64,000 nt of DNA from Xenophilus arseniciresistens (GCF_028023875.1 NZ_JAQIPB010000003.1:248001-312000), one strand, 5' to 3'. Positions 17,633 to 27,427 are shown, counted from the stretch's first letter. The notes: a model not told the origin generated them from the letters alone. Program-made: numbers and translations.

Positions 17633-18496
17633 ATGAGCAGCACCCAGGCGTCCGGCTCCCACAGGGAAGACCCGGACGAGGCACCCGTGCTGCCCGCCAT
17701 GCCCGAGGTCGTCGACCAGGTGGCGCTGGCGCGGCTTTACGGCGAGCCCCTGTTCGCGCTGCCCAACGACCTCTACATCCCACCCGACGCGCTGGAGGTG
17801 TTCCTGGAGGCCTTCGAGGGGCCGCTGGATCTGCTGCTGTACCTGATCCGCAAGCAGAACTTCAACATCCTCGACATTCCGATGGCCGGGCTCACGCGGC
17901 AGTACCTGGCCTATGTGGACGAGATCCGCACGCGCAACCTGGAGCTGGCGGCCGAGTACCTGCTGATGGCCGCGATGCTGATCGAGATCAAGTCGCGCAT
18001 GCTGCTGCCGCCCAAGAAGACGGCCGAGGGCGAAGAGGCCGAAGACCCGCGTGCCGAGCTGGTGCGCCGCCTGCTGGAATACGAACAGGCCAAGCTGCAG
18101 GCCGCCGCCATCAGCGCCCTGCCCACCTATGGGCGCGACTTCTGGAAGGCCCAGGTCTACATCGAGCAGTCGCTGCAGCCGCGCTTCCCGGAAGTGAGTC
18201 TGGCCGACCTGCAGGGCGCCTGGGCCGACATCCTCAAGCGGGCCAAGCTGGTGCAGCACCACAAGATCTCGCGCGAAGAGCTGTCGGTGCGCGAGCACAT
18301 GAGCTACCTGCTGCGCATGCTGCAGGGCCGCCGCTTCGTGGAGTTCGAGGCGCTGTTCGATCCTTCGCGCGGCGTGCCGGTGCTGGTCGTGACCTTCATC
18401 GCGATGCTGGAGCTGGCCAAGGAAACGCTGGTCGAGATCACGCAGGCCGAAGCCTTTGCGCCGATCTACGTGCGCCTGGCCTACTCCCCAGCCTGA
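17633..18496 (+). CDS. scpA: segregation and condensation protein A
   Basis: Kleisin subunit that bridges SMC heads (with ScpB) in chromosome condensation. The core FEGPLDLLLYLIRKQNFNILDIP, with Asp/Ile residues of the SMC-neck-binding helix, begins near residue 60 after an acidic leader. The segment YLLMAAMLIEIKSRMLLP is the hallmark of ScpA, and the C-terminal winged helix is present. The ATG at 17633 is preferred to a TTG at 17603; neither has a clear ribosome site. It has 287 residues, typical for beta-proteobacteria. scpB is not adjacent. It converges with gpsA, with only four bases between the stop codons. Confidence 0.93.
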   Translation: MSSTQASGSHREDPDEAPVLPAMPEVVDQVALARLYGEPLFALPNDLYIPPDALEVFLEAFEGPLDLLLYLIRKQNFNILDIPMAGLTRQYLAYVDEIRTRNLELAAEYLLMAAMLIEIKSRMLLPPKKTAEGEEAEDPRAELVRRLLEYEQAKLQAAAISALPTYGRDFWKAQVYIEQSLQPRFPEVSLADLQGAWADILKRAKLVQHHKISREELSVREHMSYLLRMLQGRRFVEFEALFDPSRGVPVLVVTFIAMLELAKETLVEITQAEAFAPIYVRLAYSPA

Positions 18497-18500
18497 GCCT

Positions 18501-19517
18501 TCAGCCCAATTCGGCGCCGGGCTCGCGCTCCATCAGCAATCGCACGGCATCGGCCGGCGCCAGGCGTCCATCGAGCACGGCCACCACGCCTTCGGCGATG
18601 GGCATGTCCACCCCCAGGTGGCGCGCGCGCTGCACCACCGTGCGGGCGCAATAGACGCCTTCGGCTACGTGGCCCAGCGATTCCACGGCCTGGGCCAGCG
18701 TGCGGCCCTCGGCCAGCAGCAGGCCGACGCGGCGGTTGCGTGACAGGTCGCCCGTCGCCGTGAGCACCAGGTCGCCCAGGCCCGACAGCCCCATGAAGGT
18801 TTCGGGCCGCGCGCCCAGGGCCAGGCCGAAGCGCGTCATCTCGGCCAGGCCGCGCGTGATGAGTGCGGCGCGCGCATTCAGGCCCAGCTGCAGGCCGTCG
18901 GCCAGGCCGGTGGCGATGGCCAGCACATTCTTGACGGCACCGCCCACTTCCACGCCGACGATGTCTTCATTGGCATAGACGCGCAACGAGGGGCCATGGA
19001 AGGCCTGCACCAGCAGCGCGCGCAGCGCGGCGTCGGGGCTGGCGGCCACCAGCGCCGTGGGCTGGCCGCGCGCAACCTCCTGGGCAAAGCTGGGGCCGCT
19101 GAGCACGCCGCAGCGCAACTGCGGCGCCACCTGGGCCTGCACTTCATGGGCCAGCAGGCCTTGTGCGCCCTCGGCATGGGCCGGCTCCACGCCCTTGCAG
19201 AGCCAGGCCAGGGGCGCGGCCGGCGAAGGCAGGGCCTGCAAGGCCTGCAGGGTGGAACGCAGGGCCGACATGGGGGCGCCGAGGATCAGCAGGTCGGCGT
19301 CGGCCACCGCATCGGCCACGGCACCCGAGACGACGTGCAGCGCTGGCGGCAGCGCGATGCCACGCAGGTAGCGCGTGTTCTCGCGCGCCTGGGCCATCGC
19401 GGCGGCCTGCGCCGGGTCGCGCGCCCACAGCCGCACTTCATGGGCTGCGCCGCCGGCGGCGGCCGCCATGGCCATCGCGGTGCCCCAGGCACCGGCTCCC
19501 AGAACGCAGATGCGCAT
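18501..19517 (-). CDS. gpsA: NAD(P)-dependent glycerol-3-phosphate dehydrogenase
   Basis: Cytoplasmic enzyme that reduces dihydroxyacetone phosphate to sn-glycerol 3-phosphate for phospholipid synthesis. It has 338 residues. The N-terminal Rossmann motif is [10 protein letters not shown] (7-16), and [14 protein letters not shown] contains the catalytic Lys. [14 protein letters not shown] is the family signature. It is downstream of secB on the same strand with about 100 bases between. The ugp operon elsewhere in the window imports the same metabolite. Confidence 0.96.
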   Translation of the reverse strand: MRICVLGAGAWGTAMAMAAAAGGAAHEVRLWARDPAQAAAMAQARENTRYLRGIALPPALHVVSGAVADAVADADLLILGAPMSALRSTLQALQALPSPAAPLAWLCKGVEPAHAEGAQGLLAHEVQAQVAPQLRCGVLSGPSFAQEVARGQPTALVAASPDAALRALLVQAFHGPSLRVYANEDIVGVEVGGAVKNVLAIATGLADGLQLGLNARAALITRGLAEMTRFGLALGARPETFMGLSGLGDLVLTATGDLSRNRRVGLLLAEGRTLAQAVESLGHVAEGVYCARTVVQRARHLGVDMPIAEGVVAVLDGRLAPADAVRLLMEREPGAELG

Positions 19518-19617
19518 CAGACTTTCAGTGCCTGCAAAGACGGCAACGGGCGGCGCATGGGCCGGAAGCTGGAGCCTCCTGGCACATGGTCACCGCCCGT
19601 GGCAGTCGGGTGGATGG

Positions 19618-20079
19618 TTACTGGGCGTTGGCCGGGGTCTGGCCAGCGGCCTGGGCCTGCTGCTGCTCGTACATGGCCTGGAAGTTGATTTCCGCCAGGT
19701 GCACGGGCGGGAAGCCGGCGCGCTGCACCACGTCGGCCACGTTGCCGCGCAGGTAGGGGTAGACGATCTGCGGGCAGGCGATGCCCACGATCGGGCCCAT
19801 CTGGTCTTCGGGCAGGTTGCGGATCTCGAAGATGCCGGCCTGCTTGGCTTCGACCAGGAACACGGTGCGGTCTTCGATCTTGGTCTGCACGGTGGCCGAC
19901 ACGACGATCTCGAAGATGCCTTCCGCGACGTTCTGGGCTTCCACGCCGAGCTGGATGTCGACGGTGGGCTGGGTCTGCTCCAGCAGGATGGCCGGCGAGT
20001 TGGGCTGCTCCAGGGACAGGTCCTTCAGGTAGACGCGCTGAATCTGGAACACGGGGTCTGCGGCTTGTTGGTCGGCCAT
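19618..20079 (-). CDS. secB: protein-export chaperone SecB
   Basis: Homotetrameric cytoplasmic chaperone that holds precursors unfolded and delivers them to SecA. It has 153 residues. The opening [21 protein letters not shown] is replaced at the family's usual position by a close variant, and the acidic SecA-binding stretch, the [18 protein letters not shown] motif and the [10 protein letters not shown] end are all present. The order grxC-secB-gpsA on one strand is common in beta-proteobacteria. Confidence 0.96.
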   Translation of the reverse strand: MADQQAADPVFQIQRVYLKDLSLEQPNSPAILLEQTQPTVDIQLGVEAQNVAEGIFEIVVSATVQTKIEDRTVFLVEAKQAGIFEIRNLPEDQMGPIVGIACPQIVYPYLRGNVADVVQRAGFPPVHLAEINFQAMYEQQQAQAAGQTPANAQ

Positions 20080-20218
20080 GGTTTTCTTTCAGGTCAGAAC
20101 AGGGCCTGCAGCCGGGAAGCGACCGAAAAGGCGCTCGCCCAGGCAGGCGGACGGAAACAGGAACTGGACATTATGGCCCCGGCCGTTGACAGCTCCGGCC
20201 AGGGCGCCGCGCGCCGCC

Positions 20219-20479
20219 TCAGGCGCCGCTGAGCAGGGGCACCAGGCCGCCGCGGCCGTCCAGGGCGATCAGGTCGTCGCAGCCGCCCACGTGGGTGTCG
20301 CCGATGAAGATCTGCGGCACGGTACGGCGCTGGGTGATTTCCATCATCTGCGCGCGGGCCTGCGGGTCGGTGTCGATGCGGATCTCCTCGATCTGATCCA
20401 CGCCCTTGGCCTTGAGGATCTGCTTGGCGCGGATGCAGTAGGGGCACACGGCGGTGGTGTACATCTTGACGGCTTGCAT
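20219..20479 (-). CDS. grxC: glutaredoxin 3
   Basis: Dithiol glutaredoxin that reduces disulfides using glutathione. It has 86 residues. The active site CPYC is at residues 12-15, TVPQIFIG contains the cis-Pro, and GGCDDL is the glutathione-binding end. The ATG is preceded by GGAG at eight bases. It lies between the rhodanese and secB genes in one minus-strand run. Confidence 0.96.
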   Translation of the reverse strand: MQAVKMYTTAVCPYCIRAKQILKAKGVDQIEEIRIDTDPQARAQMMEITQRRTVPQIFIGDTHVGGCDDLIALDGRGGLVPLLSGA

Positions 20480-20528
20480 GCTCGGTCTCCGAAAGAAGAA
20501 GTGGCGATCCGGGGCAGATGGGGGCGGT

Positions 20529-20936
20529 TTACGCCTTTTCCACCGGCAGATTCGCGTCGGCCCAGCCGCGCATGCCGCCGGCGATCACCTGCGCGTTCTC
20601 GTAGCCCAGCTTCTTGGCCGCCGCAACGGCGCCGCGTGCCCGCGTGCCGCTGCCGCAGATCAGCAGCACCGGCACCGTCTTGTTCTTGACCACCGAGGCC
20701 AGCTTCGATTCCAGGTCGGCCAGCGGAACGCTGCGCGCGCCCACGGCATGGCCGGCGGCGTATTCCTCGGCATCGCGCACATCCACCAGCACGGCCTTTT
20801 CGCGGTTGATCAACTGAACGGCACCCTGTGCCGTGAGCGTGCCCTGCCCCGCCCCGCGCAGCGCCGGAAAGGCCAGCATACCGCCCGAGCTCAAGGCGAT
20901 CAGGATCAGGACCCAGTTGTCGAGGATGAATTTCAC
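20529..20936 (-). CDS. membrane-anchored rhodanese-like protein
   Basis: A 135-residue protein with one N-terminal membrane helix (about 8-24) and a single rhodanese domain. The active-site loop CGSGTRAR places the catalytic Cys at residue 94, and VDVRDAEEYAAGHAVGA is the family's acidic motif. It is a likely sulfurtransferase or phosphatase-like module facing the cytoplasm or periplasm. It is close to YibN of enterobacteria, which also lies beside grxC, secB and gpsA. It is divergent from gpmA. Confidence 0.9.
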   Translation of the reverse strand: MKFILDNWVLILIALSSGGMLAFPALRGAGQGTLTAQGAVQLINREKAVLVDVRDAEEYAAGHAVGARSVPLADLESKLASVVKNKTVPVLLICGSGTRARGAVAAAKKLGYENAQVIAGGMRGWADANLPVEKA

Positions 20937-20967
20937 GTGCGAATCCGGTGGCGAAAACCGGCGATTC

Positions 20968-20973
20968 TAAAAT
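20968..20973 (+). promoter_or_regulatory. candidate -10 element (TAAAAT) of gpmA
   Basis: TAAAAT lies 33 bases before the gpmA ATG in the divergent rhodanese/gpmA spacer. No convincing -35 is seen. Confidence 0.4.
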
Positions 20974-21006
20974 GCGCCCTTTATCCAAAGACACGCAAAG
21001 GCCTCC

Positions 21007-21750
21007 ATGCATAAGTTGGTGCTGATCCGCCATGGTGAATCGACCTGGAACCTCGAAAACCGCTTCACGGGCTGGACCGACGTGGACCTGACCCCGACCG
21101 GGGTGGAGCAGGCCAAGCAGGCCGGCCGGCTGCTCAAGGCCGAGGGCTATGACTTCGACGTGGCCTACACCAGCGTGCTCAAGCGCGCCACGCGCACGCT
21201 GTGGCACACACTGGACGAGCTGGACCGCACCTGGCTGCCGGTGGTGCACAGCTGGCGCCTGAACGAGCGCCACTACGGCGCGCTGCAAGGCCTGAACAAA
21301 GCCGACATGGCCAAGCAGTACGGCGACGAGCAGGTGCTGGTCTGGCGCCGCAGCTACGACACGCCGCCGCCAGCCCTGGAGGCCACCGACCCGCGCAGCG
21401 AACGCAGCGACGTGCGCTATGCCAAGCTGACGCCCGAGCAGATCCCGCTGACCGAATGCCTGAAGGACACGGTGACGCGCGTGCTGCCCTTCTGGAACGA
21501 GTCGATGGCCCCGGCCATCCGCGCCGGCCGCCGCATCGTGGTGGCGGCGCACGGCAATTCGATTCGCGCGCTGGTCAAATACCTGGACGGCATCTCCGAC
21601 AGCGACATCGTGGGCCTGAACATCCCCAACGGCATTCCGCTGGTGTACGAGCTGGACGACGACCTCAAGCCGCTGCGCCACTACTACCTGGGCGATGCGG
21701 AAGCGGCGGCCAAGGCCGCTGCGGCCGTGGCCTCGCAAGGCAAGGCCTGA
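21007..21750 (+). CDS. gpmA: 2,3-bisphosphoglycerate-dependent phosphoglycerate mutase
   Basis: Glycolytic enzyme interconverting 3- and 2-phosphoglycerate through a phosphohistidine. It has 247 residues. [10 protein letters not shown] holds the phospho-acceptor His9, [12 protein letters not shown] the second catalytic His, and [12 protein letters not shown] the substrate loop. An Ala-rich tail ends the protein. It is read divergently from the rhodanese-grxC-secB-gpsA run and is followed 143 bases later by the processing protease. Confidence 0.97.
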   Translation: MHKLVLIRHGESTWNLENRFTGWTDVDLTPTGVEQAKQAGRLLKAEGYDFDVAYTSVLKRATRTLWHTLDELDRTWLPVVHSWRLNERHYGALQGLNKADMAKQYGDEQVLVWRRSYDTPPPALEATDPRSERSDVRYAKLTPEQIPLTECLKDTVTRVLPFWNESMAPAIRAGRRIVVAAHGNSIRALVKYLDGISDSDIVGLNIPNGIPLVYELDDDLKPLRHYYLGDAEAAAKAAAAVASQGKA

Positions 21751-21893
21751 GCGAACGCGCCGGGCCAAGAGGACAAAAAGCCGCCGAGTCCGCCAGGAAA
21801 CGGAACCCGGAGCCTTTTGCCGGTTCCAAGCGACGTATATTGCGCAGATTGGGTGCACATTGGGTGCGCACAGCGCTCCCCGGAAGGATTTCC

Positions 21894-23348
21894 ATGGGTC
21901 AGAAACTCAAGATCACAGGCTGGGTGGCCGCCGGTGCCTTCGCTGGCGCGCTGACCACCGTCTCGCTCCAGACAGTGGCACGCGGCGCCACGGCCCCGCT
22001 GCCGCTCGAGGAGCTGCAGCAACTGGCCGCCGTGTTCGGCATGGTCAAGAGCGACTATGTGGAAGCGGTGGACGAGAAGAAGCTGATCACCGATGCCATC
22101 AGCGGCATGGTGGCCGGACTGGACCCGCACTCGCAGTACTTCGACAAGAAGGCCTTCAAGGAATTCCGCGAAGGAACCTCGGGCCGCTTCGTCGGCGTGG
22201 GGATCGAGATCTCGCAGGAAGACGGCCTGGTCAAGGTGGTGTCGCCCATCGAGGGCTCGCCGGCCTTCCGCGCCGGCCTCAAGCCGGGCGACCTGATCAC
22301 CAAGATCGACGACACGGCCGTCAAGGGCCTGTCGCTCAACGACGCCGTCAAGCGCATGCGCGGCGAGGCCGGCACCAAGGTGCTGCTGACCATCTTCCGC
22401 AAGGACGAGAGCCGGACCTTCCCCGTCACGATCACGCGCGAGGAAATCCGCACGCAGTCGGTGCGCGGCAAGGTGATCGAGCCGGGTTATGCCTGGGTGC
22501 GCCTGTCGCAGTTCCAGGAGCGCACGGTCAGCGACTTCGTCAAGAAGATCGAGGAAATCTACAAGGAAGAGCCCAACCTCAAGGGCCTGGTGCTGGACCT
22601 GCGCAACGACCCGGGCGGCCTGCTGGACGCTGCCGTGGCCGTGTCGGCCGCCTTCCTGCCCAGCAACGTCACGGTGGTCAGCACCGATGGCCAGCTGGCC
22701 GAGAGCAAGCAGGTGTACAAGGCCACGCCGGCCGACTACCAGCGCCGCTCGGGCAGCGACCCGCTGCGCGGCCTGCCCGCGGCGCTCAAGACGGTGCCGC
22801 TGGTGGTGCTGGTCAACGAAGGCTCGGCCTCGGCCAGCGAGATCGTGGCCGGCGCGCTGCAGGACCACAAGCGCGCCACACTCATGGGCAGCCAGACCTT
22901 CGGCAAGGGCTCGGTGCAGACCGTCCGTCCGCTGGGCCCCGACACGGGCCTGAAGATCACCACGGCGCGCTACTACACGCCCAGCGGCATCTCGATCCAG
23001 GCGCGCGGCATCGTGCCCAACGTGCTGATCGACGAGACCGCCGAGGGCAGCCCCTATGCCGCGCTGCGCATGCGCGAGGCCGATCTGGAGAAGCACCTGT
23101 CCAGCGGACAGGGCCCCGAGGTGAAGGACCCCGAGCGCGAGAAGGCGCGCGACGAGGCCCGCAAGCGCCTTGAAGAAGAAGCCAAGAAGCCGCCGCAGGA
23201 CCGCAAGGTGCCCGAATTCGGCTCCGAGAAGGACTTCCCCCTGGTTCAGGCGCTCAACCAGCTCAAGGGCCAGCCGGTGCTGGCCAGCAAGACGCAGGTG
23301 ATCGTCGAGAACAAGCAGGAAAAGGAAGGCAGCAACAAGGAAAACTAA
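21894..23348 (+). CDS. ctpA: S41 carboxy-terminal processing protease
   Basis: Periplasmic serine protease of the CtpA/Prc family that trims C-termini or degrades envelope proteins. It has 484 residues. An N-terminal signal or anchor helix (about 8-30) is followed by a PDZ domain (about 98-180) and the S41 core. The catalytic set is Ser313 in NEGSASASEI, Lys338 in FGKGSVQ and Gln342, with the 25-residue Ser-Lys spacing of the family. The charged Lys/Glu-rich tail (about 410-430) is typical. The ATG at 21894 has AAGG just upstream. A longer frame that starts inside gpmA is an artefact. Confidence 0.93.
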   Translation: MGQKLKITGWVAAGAFAGALTTVSLQTVARGATAPLPLEELQQLAAVFGMVKSDYVEAVDEKKLITDAISGMVAGLDPHSQYFDKKAFKEFREGTSGRFVGVGIEISQEDGLVKVVSPIEGSPAFRAGLKPGDLITKIDDTAVKGLSLNDAVKRMRGEAGTKVLLTIFRKDESRTFPVTITREEIRTQSVRGKVIEPGYAWVRLSQFQERTVSDFVKKIEEIYKEEPNLKGLVLDLRNDPGGLLDAAVAVSAAFLPSNVTVVSTDGQLAESKQVYKATPADYQRRSGSDPLRGLPAALKTVPLVVLVNEGSASASEIVAGALQDHKRATLMGSQTFGKGSVQTVRPLGPDTGLKITTARYYTPSGISIQARGIVPNVLIDETAEGSPYAALRMREADLEKHLSSGQGPEVKDPEREKARDEARKRLEEEAKKPPQDRKVPEFGSEKDFPLVQALNQLKGQPVLASKTQVIVENKQEKEGSNKEN

Positions 23349-23452
23349 AGGCCCGCTGCGGCGACAGGCCCTCACCGCCCATCGGCCTGCCCTGCGCAGG
23401 CCGATGTCGCTTTGGGCCGCAACCGCCGCCGCGCGCCAGGGGGCACCACGCC

Positions 23453-24229
23453 ATGGACGATCACGACCTGCTGCGCTATTCGCGCCACATCCTGCTCGAG
23501 GAGTTCGGCATCGACGGCCAGGCCCGCGTCAGTGCCGGCCACGCGCTGATCATTGGCGCCGGCGGCCTGGGCTCGCCAGCCGCGCTGTACCTGGCCGCGG
23601 CCGGCGTGGGCCGCATCACGCTGATGGACGACGACGCGGTGGACCTGACCAATCTGCAGCGCCAGATCGCCCATGCCGACGCGCGCGTGGGCCAGCCCAA
23701 GGTGGAATCTGCCGCCCAGGCCATGCGGGCCATCAACCCGCGGATCACGGTGCAGGCGCTGCAGGCACGGGCCGACGAGGCGCTGCTGGACGAATGGGTG
23801 GCGCAGGCGGATGTGGTGCTGGACTGCAGCGACAACTTCCTGACCCGCCAGGCCGTCAACGCCGCCTGCGTAACCCATGGCAAGCCGCTGGTGGCCGGTG
23901 CCGCGATCCGCTTCGACGGCCAGCTGGGCGTGTACGACCTGCGCGACCCGCAGGCGCCCTGCTATGCCTGCCTGTTCCCGCGCGAGGCCCAGTTCGAGGA
24001 AACCCGTTGCGCGGTGATGGGTGTCTTCGCCCCGGTGGTGGGCACCATGGGCACGCTGCAGGCCCATGAGGCGCTGAAGCTGCTGGCGGGCATCGATGGC
24101 GGCCTCAGCGGGCGCCTGCTGATGTTCGACGGCCGCCAGAGCCGCTTCGACACGGTGCGGGTGGCGCGCGACGCGCACTGCAGCGTGTGCGGCCATCGCC
24201 CGGCGCCCACGGCCGCAGTCGGCGGCTGA
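23453..24229 (+). CDS. moeB: MoeB/ThiF-type adenylyltransferase (HesA/MoeB/ThiF family)
   Basis: E1-like enzyme that adenylates the C-terminus of a sulfur-carrier protein (MoaD or ThiS). It has 258 residues. RYSRHILLEEFG is the family opening, GAGGLGSPAALYLAAAGVG the nucleotide-binding loop, and DNLxR-like residues follow DDDAVDLTNLQRQI. Two CxxC zinc pairs are present (CYAC and CSVC). There is no C-terminal rhodanese domain. Whether it serves molybdopterin, which fdnG needs, or thiamine synthesis cannot be decided from sequence; the moeB symbol is a best guess. Confidence 0.85.
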   Translation: MDDHDLLRYSRHILLEEFGIDGQARVSAGHALIIGAGGLGSPAALYLAAAGVGRITLMDDDAVDLTNLQRQIAHADARVGQPKVESAAQAMRAINPRITVQALQARADEALLDEWVAQADVVLDCSDNFLTRQAVNAACVTHGKPLVAGAAIRFDGQLGVYDLRDPQAPCYACLFPREAQFEETRCAVMGVFAPVVGTMGTLQAHEALKLLAGIDGGLSGRLLMFDGRQSRFDTVRVARDAHCSVCGHRPAPTAAVGG

Positions 24230-24259
24230 GCAGCGCCGAAGAATCCCTTCAAAAAGGAC

Positions 24260-24427
24260 TCAATGGGGAACCGGCGTCGCCTCCGGCGGGCCTGCGGGCG
24301 CAGCCACTTCGGTGGCCGCTCGCACCCAGCCCAGGCCGGCCAGTGCAGGATCGCCCTGCATCACGGCAATCGCGGCCAGCAGCACCAGCACGGCTGCGAT
24401 CAGGTATTGCGCCAACCCCTTCTTCAT
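24260..24427 (-). CDS. small single-pass membrane protein
   Basis: A 55-residue protein, MKKGLAQYL followed by a hydrophobic helix (about 8-24) and an Ala/Pro-rich tail. The ATG at 24427 has AGGAAC six to nine bases upstream. A longer in-frame start at 24478 would add a basic leader and cannot be excluded. No family recognised. It is divergent from the receiver-only regulator across a 351-base spacer. Confidence 0.5.
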   Translation of the reverse strand: MKKGLAQYLIAAVLVLLAAIAVMQGDPALAGLGWVRAATEVAAPAGPPEATPVPH

Positions 24428-24778
24428 GTTGTTCCTCGGTTTGGACTTGCGTTGTGCGGGCGGCGCGTACTGTTTCATGCAGAAACACCTGTCACGCCTG
24501 CCCATGCCACACGCTGAACTTAACCGCAGTCAGCGCCCGCACACGTCATCAAGCACACCTGAGTGAGGTGCGCATTTGCCTACGCCATTGGTTCCTGCGG
24601 GCCGCCCGCGCCCCTGCAGCACCCGCCGCAGGTCGTAGGCACCCACCTACAGAAAGAGGCCCCAGGGGCTTGCACCCGCGGGCCGGGGGCCGAACATACG
24701 ATCGCTTGCATCTGCAAAGAATGCAGGCCAGACCGGTGACCATCCGTGGGCCCGGTCGGAGCGAAGGGAGCAAGCAAC
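24428..24778. other. 351-base spacer with palindrome GTAGG-N6-CCTAC
   Basis: No gene is seen here. It holds the divergent control region of the small membrane protein and the receiver gene. GTAGG-N6-CCTAC at 24635-24650 is an inverted repeat of the size bound by LuxR/NarL-type regulators. A related GCCTACG occurs near 24577, and CCTACGG and CCTACA occur before the DUF1328 gene at about 27455 and 27500. I see no clear -35/-10 pair. Confidence 0.4.
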
Positions 24779-25222
24779 ATGGTGATCGCGGTGGAGCAGG
24801 CGCGCCTCAATACATACCTTGTCGAAGACAACCGGACCATCCGCGAGAACCTCGTCGGCACGCTCGAAGAACTCGCGGCCATCCACGTGGTGGGCTTTGC
24901 GGAAGGTGAGGATGAGGCGCGCGGGTGGCTGGACCAGCACGGCGGCGACTGGCATCTGGCCATCATCGACCTGTTCCTGAAACAGGGCAGCGGCCTGGGC
25001 GTGCTGCAGGCCTGCACGCGGCGCGGTCCGCATCAGAAAGTGGTGGTGCTGACGAACTACGCCACCCCGGACATCCGCAAGCGCTGCCTGGAGCTGGGCG
25101 CCGACGCGGTGTTCGACAAATCCAACGAGATCGACGGCCTGGTGGACTACTGCCTGGCCCATGCCGCACCCCCGACCATGGACACGCCCCGCTCGGGCGC
25201 CGAACCCGCCGCGCCCGCCTGA
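24779..25222 (+). CDS. single-domain response regulator (receiver only)
   Basis: A 147-residue CheY-like receiver with no output domain. The phospho-acceptor is Asp64 (AIIDLF), the switch Thr92 (VVLTNY) and Lys114 (VFDKS); the acidic pair near the start is reduced to VEDN (Glu/Asp). The ATG at 24779 has GGGAG nine bases upstream. A short Pro/Ala tail follows the fold. It probably relays or sinks phosphate for the kinase encoded nearby at 26057, but that pairing is inferred from proximity. Confidence 0.85.
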   Translation: MVIAVEQARLNTYLVEDNRTIRENLVGTLEELAAIHVVGFAEGEDEARGWLDQHGGDWHLAIIDLFLKQGSGLGVLQACTRRGPHQKVVVLTNYATPDIRKRCLELGADAVFDKSNEIDGLVDYCLAHAAPPTMDTPRSGAEPAAPA

Positions 25223-25247
25223 TGAGCCGCAGCAGCGGCCGTGCAGC

Positions 25248-25880
25248 TCAGTCGATCAGCTTGTTCTTCAGCGCGTAGTAGGTGAGGTCGCTGTTGGAAG
25301 ACAGGTTCATCTTCTCCATCAGCCGTGTGCGATAGGTGCTCACCGTCTTGACCGAGAGTGACAAGGTTTGCGCAATCTCCCCCGCCGTCTCTCCGCGTGC
25401 GAGCTTCAGGAAGACCTGGAACTCCCGCTCCGACAACTGTTCGTGCGGCGCGGCGTTGTCCTTGCGGTCCAACTGGCGGGCCAGCAGCTCGGCCACGGCC
25501 GGCGTGATGTGGCGGCGCCCCAGCGCAATGGTGCGGATCGCGTTGACGATCTCGATGGGCTCGCAGTCCTTGTTGAGGTAGCCGCTGGCGCCCTGGCGCA
25601 GCAGGCTCATCGCGTAGTGCTCTTCCGGATAGGCGCTGAGGATCAGGATGCCGACATCCGGCGCCTTGGCGCGGATCATCGCCAGCGCATCGATGCCGCT
25701 TTGGCCGGGCATGGACAGGTCCATCACCAGCACATCCAGCTCCGTGGTGCGCACCAGCTCGATGGCCTCACGGCCCGTGCTGGCCTCCCCGGCCACGCGC
25801 AGGTCCACATGTTCCGAAAAGAATTGGCGCAGACCGCCGCGCACGATGGCGTGGTCATCCACAATGCCGACTCTGATCAT
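25248..25880 (-). CDS. NarL/FixJ-family response regulator
   Basis: A 210-residue transcription regulator. The receiver domain has DDH (8-10), Asp54 in VMDLSMPG, and a Lys in YLNKD. The C-terminal LuxR-type helix-turn-helix reads LSEREFQVFLKLARGETAGEIA...SLSVKTVSTYR. It is close to UvrY/GacA-type regulators. It is divergent from the histidine kinase gene with 176 bases between, and the two are presumably a cognate pair. Confidence 0.92.
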   Translation of the reverse strand: MIRVGIVDDHAIVRGGLRQFFSEHVDLRVAGEASTGREAIELVRTTELDVLVMDLSMPGQSGIDALAMIRAKAPDVGILILSAYPEEHYAMSLLRQGASGYLNKDCEPIEIVNAIRTIALGRRHITPAVAELLARQLDRKDNAAPHEQLSEREFQVFLKLARGETAGEIAQTLSLSVKTVSTYRTRLMEKMNLSSNSDLTYYALKNKLID

Positions 25881-26056
25881 GGGTACTCCCCCTTTGTTGC
25901 CCCGTGCCGGCCAGCCAGGCTGCCCGACGACTCACAGGAACCGCTTGACTGCTCCCTGCCACCTTGCCGCCCCGTGCCGCGCCGCATCGCGCGATGCGGT
26001 GCGCGCGGCCAGAGGCTCAGAATTGCACGCCGACCATTATTCATGAAAGCAGTGCA

Positions 26057-27427
26057 ATGCTGAGACGCTGGCTCGCTTCCAAACTGGCATGGAGCCTGGT
26101 GCTGGGCCTGCTGGCCGCGGGCACCTTGCTGACCATCAATGAAACCGGCTACCGCCAGTCGAGCCGCGCGCTGGCCGAGATCAGCCGCGCCCAGCAGGCG
26201 CGCTTCGCCGTGACCATGCTGCAACAGAACGTGCTGGACGCCGAGACCGGCCAGCGCGGCTACATGCTCACCAGCGAGGCGATCTACCGCGAGCCCTACG
26301 ACAACGCGATCAAGCAGATCGATCTGCACCTGGCGCGCCTGCGCGAGCTTTCCGCAGGCCGCCCCCTGGAGCAGCAGGGCCTGGCCAATTTGTCCAACCA
26401 CCTGTCGCGCAAGCTGGCGGAAATGGACATGAGCCTGCGCCTGGTGAGTTCGGGCAACGAGGACGCCTCGCGCTTCGTGCTGACCACCGACGTGGGCCGC
26501 GAGGAGATGGTGCGCATCCGCGAGGAAAGCGCCAAGCTGGTGAAGCTGAGCAACGACTCGCTGAGCCAGGCACAGCAGCAGATCGCACGCTCGATGCTGC
26601 TCTCGCGCGTGGGCATCGCGCTGGTGGTGGCCGCGGGCCTGCTGGCCTTCTTCCTGTACCTGCGCCAGGGCGAGGCCCTGCGCTCGGCCAACGAGCGCCA
26701 GCAGCAGGCCCTGCAGCGTGAACGCAACCTGCTGGAGCAGGAGGTGCGCGAGCGCACGGCCTCGCTGGCCGAGCTGGCCACCCACCTGCAGGACGTGCGC
26801 GAGACCGAGCGCGGCTTCCTGGCGCGCGAGCTGCACGACGAACTGGGTGCGCTGCTCACGGCCGCCAAGCTGGACGTGGCGCGCCTGAAGTCCCGCCTGG
26901 CCGATGCACCCGATGCCGTGCAGCGCCTGCAGCACCTGACCGAGCTGCTGAACTCCGGCATCGCGCTCAAGCGCCGCATCATCGAGGACCTGCGCCCCTC
27001 CTCGCTGAGCAACCTGGGCCTGGTCGCCTCGCTCGAGATCCTGGGCCGCGAGTTCAGCGACCGCTCTGGCGTGCGCGTGGACATGGTGCTGGAGAACGTG
27101 AACCTCGACGAAAGCCGGCAGCTCAGCATCTACCGGATGGTCCAGGAAAGCCTCACCAACATCGGCAAGTACGCCCAGGCCAGCGAGGCCGCGGTGGTGC
27201 TGAAGAACTACGACAACCACGTCACGGTGGAGGTCAGCGACAACGGCAAAGGCTTCGACACCCAGTTCGTGCGGCCGTCCACCCATGGGCTGGCCGGCAT
27301 GCGCCACCGCGTGGAGGCTGCCGGCGGCAAGCTGCTGATCCAGTCTTCCGAGGGGACGGGCACGCGGCTGCAGGCCATGCTGCCGGCGCACGCGCCGGGC
27401 TCCGCGCGCGCACCGGGCGCGAGTTGA
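26057..27427 (+). CDS. CHASE3-domain sensor histidine kinase (HisKA_3 type)
   Basis: A 456-residue membrane kinase. TM1 (about 8-27), a periplasmic CHASE3 domain with NVLDAETGQRGYMLTS (58-73), TM2 (about 184-202), a coiled linker, then a HisKA_3 dimerisation domain with phospho-acceptor His260 in LARELHDELG and a HATPase with NIGKYAQAS and DNGKGF. This is the NarX/UhpB/DegS class that pairs with LuxR-type regulators, matching the divergent neighbour. The ATG at 26057 lacks a strong ribosome site. Confidence 0.93.
   Translation: MLRRWLASKLAWSLVLGLLAAGTLLTINETGYRQSSRALAEISRAQQARFAVTMLQQNVLDAETGQRGYMLTSEAIYREPYDNAIKQIDLHLARLRELSAGRPLEQQGLANLSNHLSRKLAEMDMSLRLVSSGNEDASRFVLTTDVGREEMVRIREESAKLVKLSNDSLSQAQQQIARSMLLSRVGIALVVAAGLLAFFLYLRQGEALRSANERQQQALQRERNLLEQEVRERTASLAELATHLQDVRETERGFLARELHDELGALLTAAKLDVARLKSRLADAPDAVQRLQHLTELLNSGIALKRRIIEDLRPSSLSNLGLVASLEILGREFSDRSGVRVDMVLENVNLDESRQLSIYRMVQESLTNIGKYAQASEAAVVLKNYDNHVTVEVSDNGKGFDTQFVRPSTHGLAGMRHRVEAAGGKLLIQSSEGTGTRLQAMLPAHAPGSARAPGAS

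Noticed and set aside
21201-23348. Single frame that reads from inside gpmA into the protease gene
   Set aside because: The first part is an out-of-frame reading of gpmA; the real protease start is at 21894 with a ribosome site and signal sequence.
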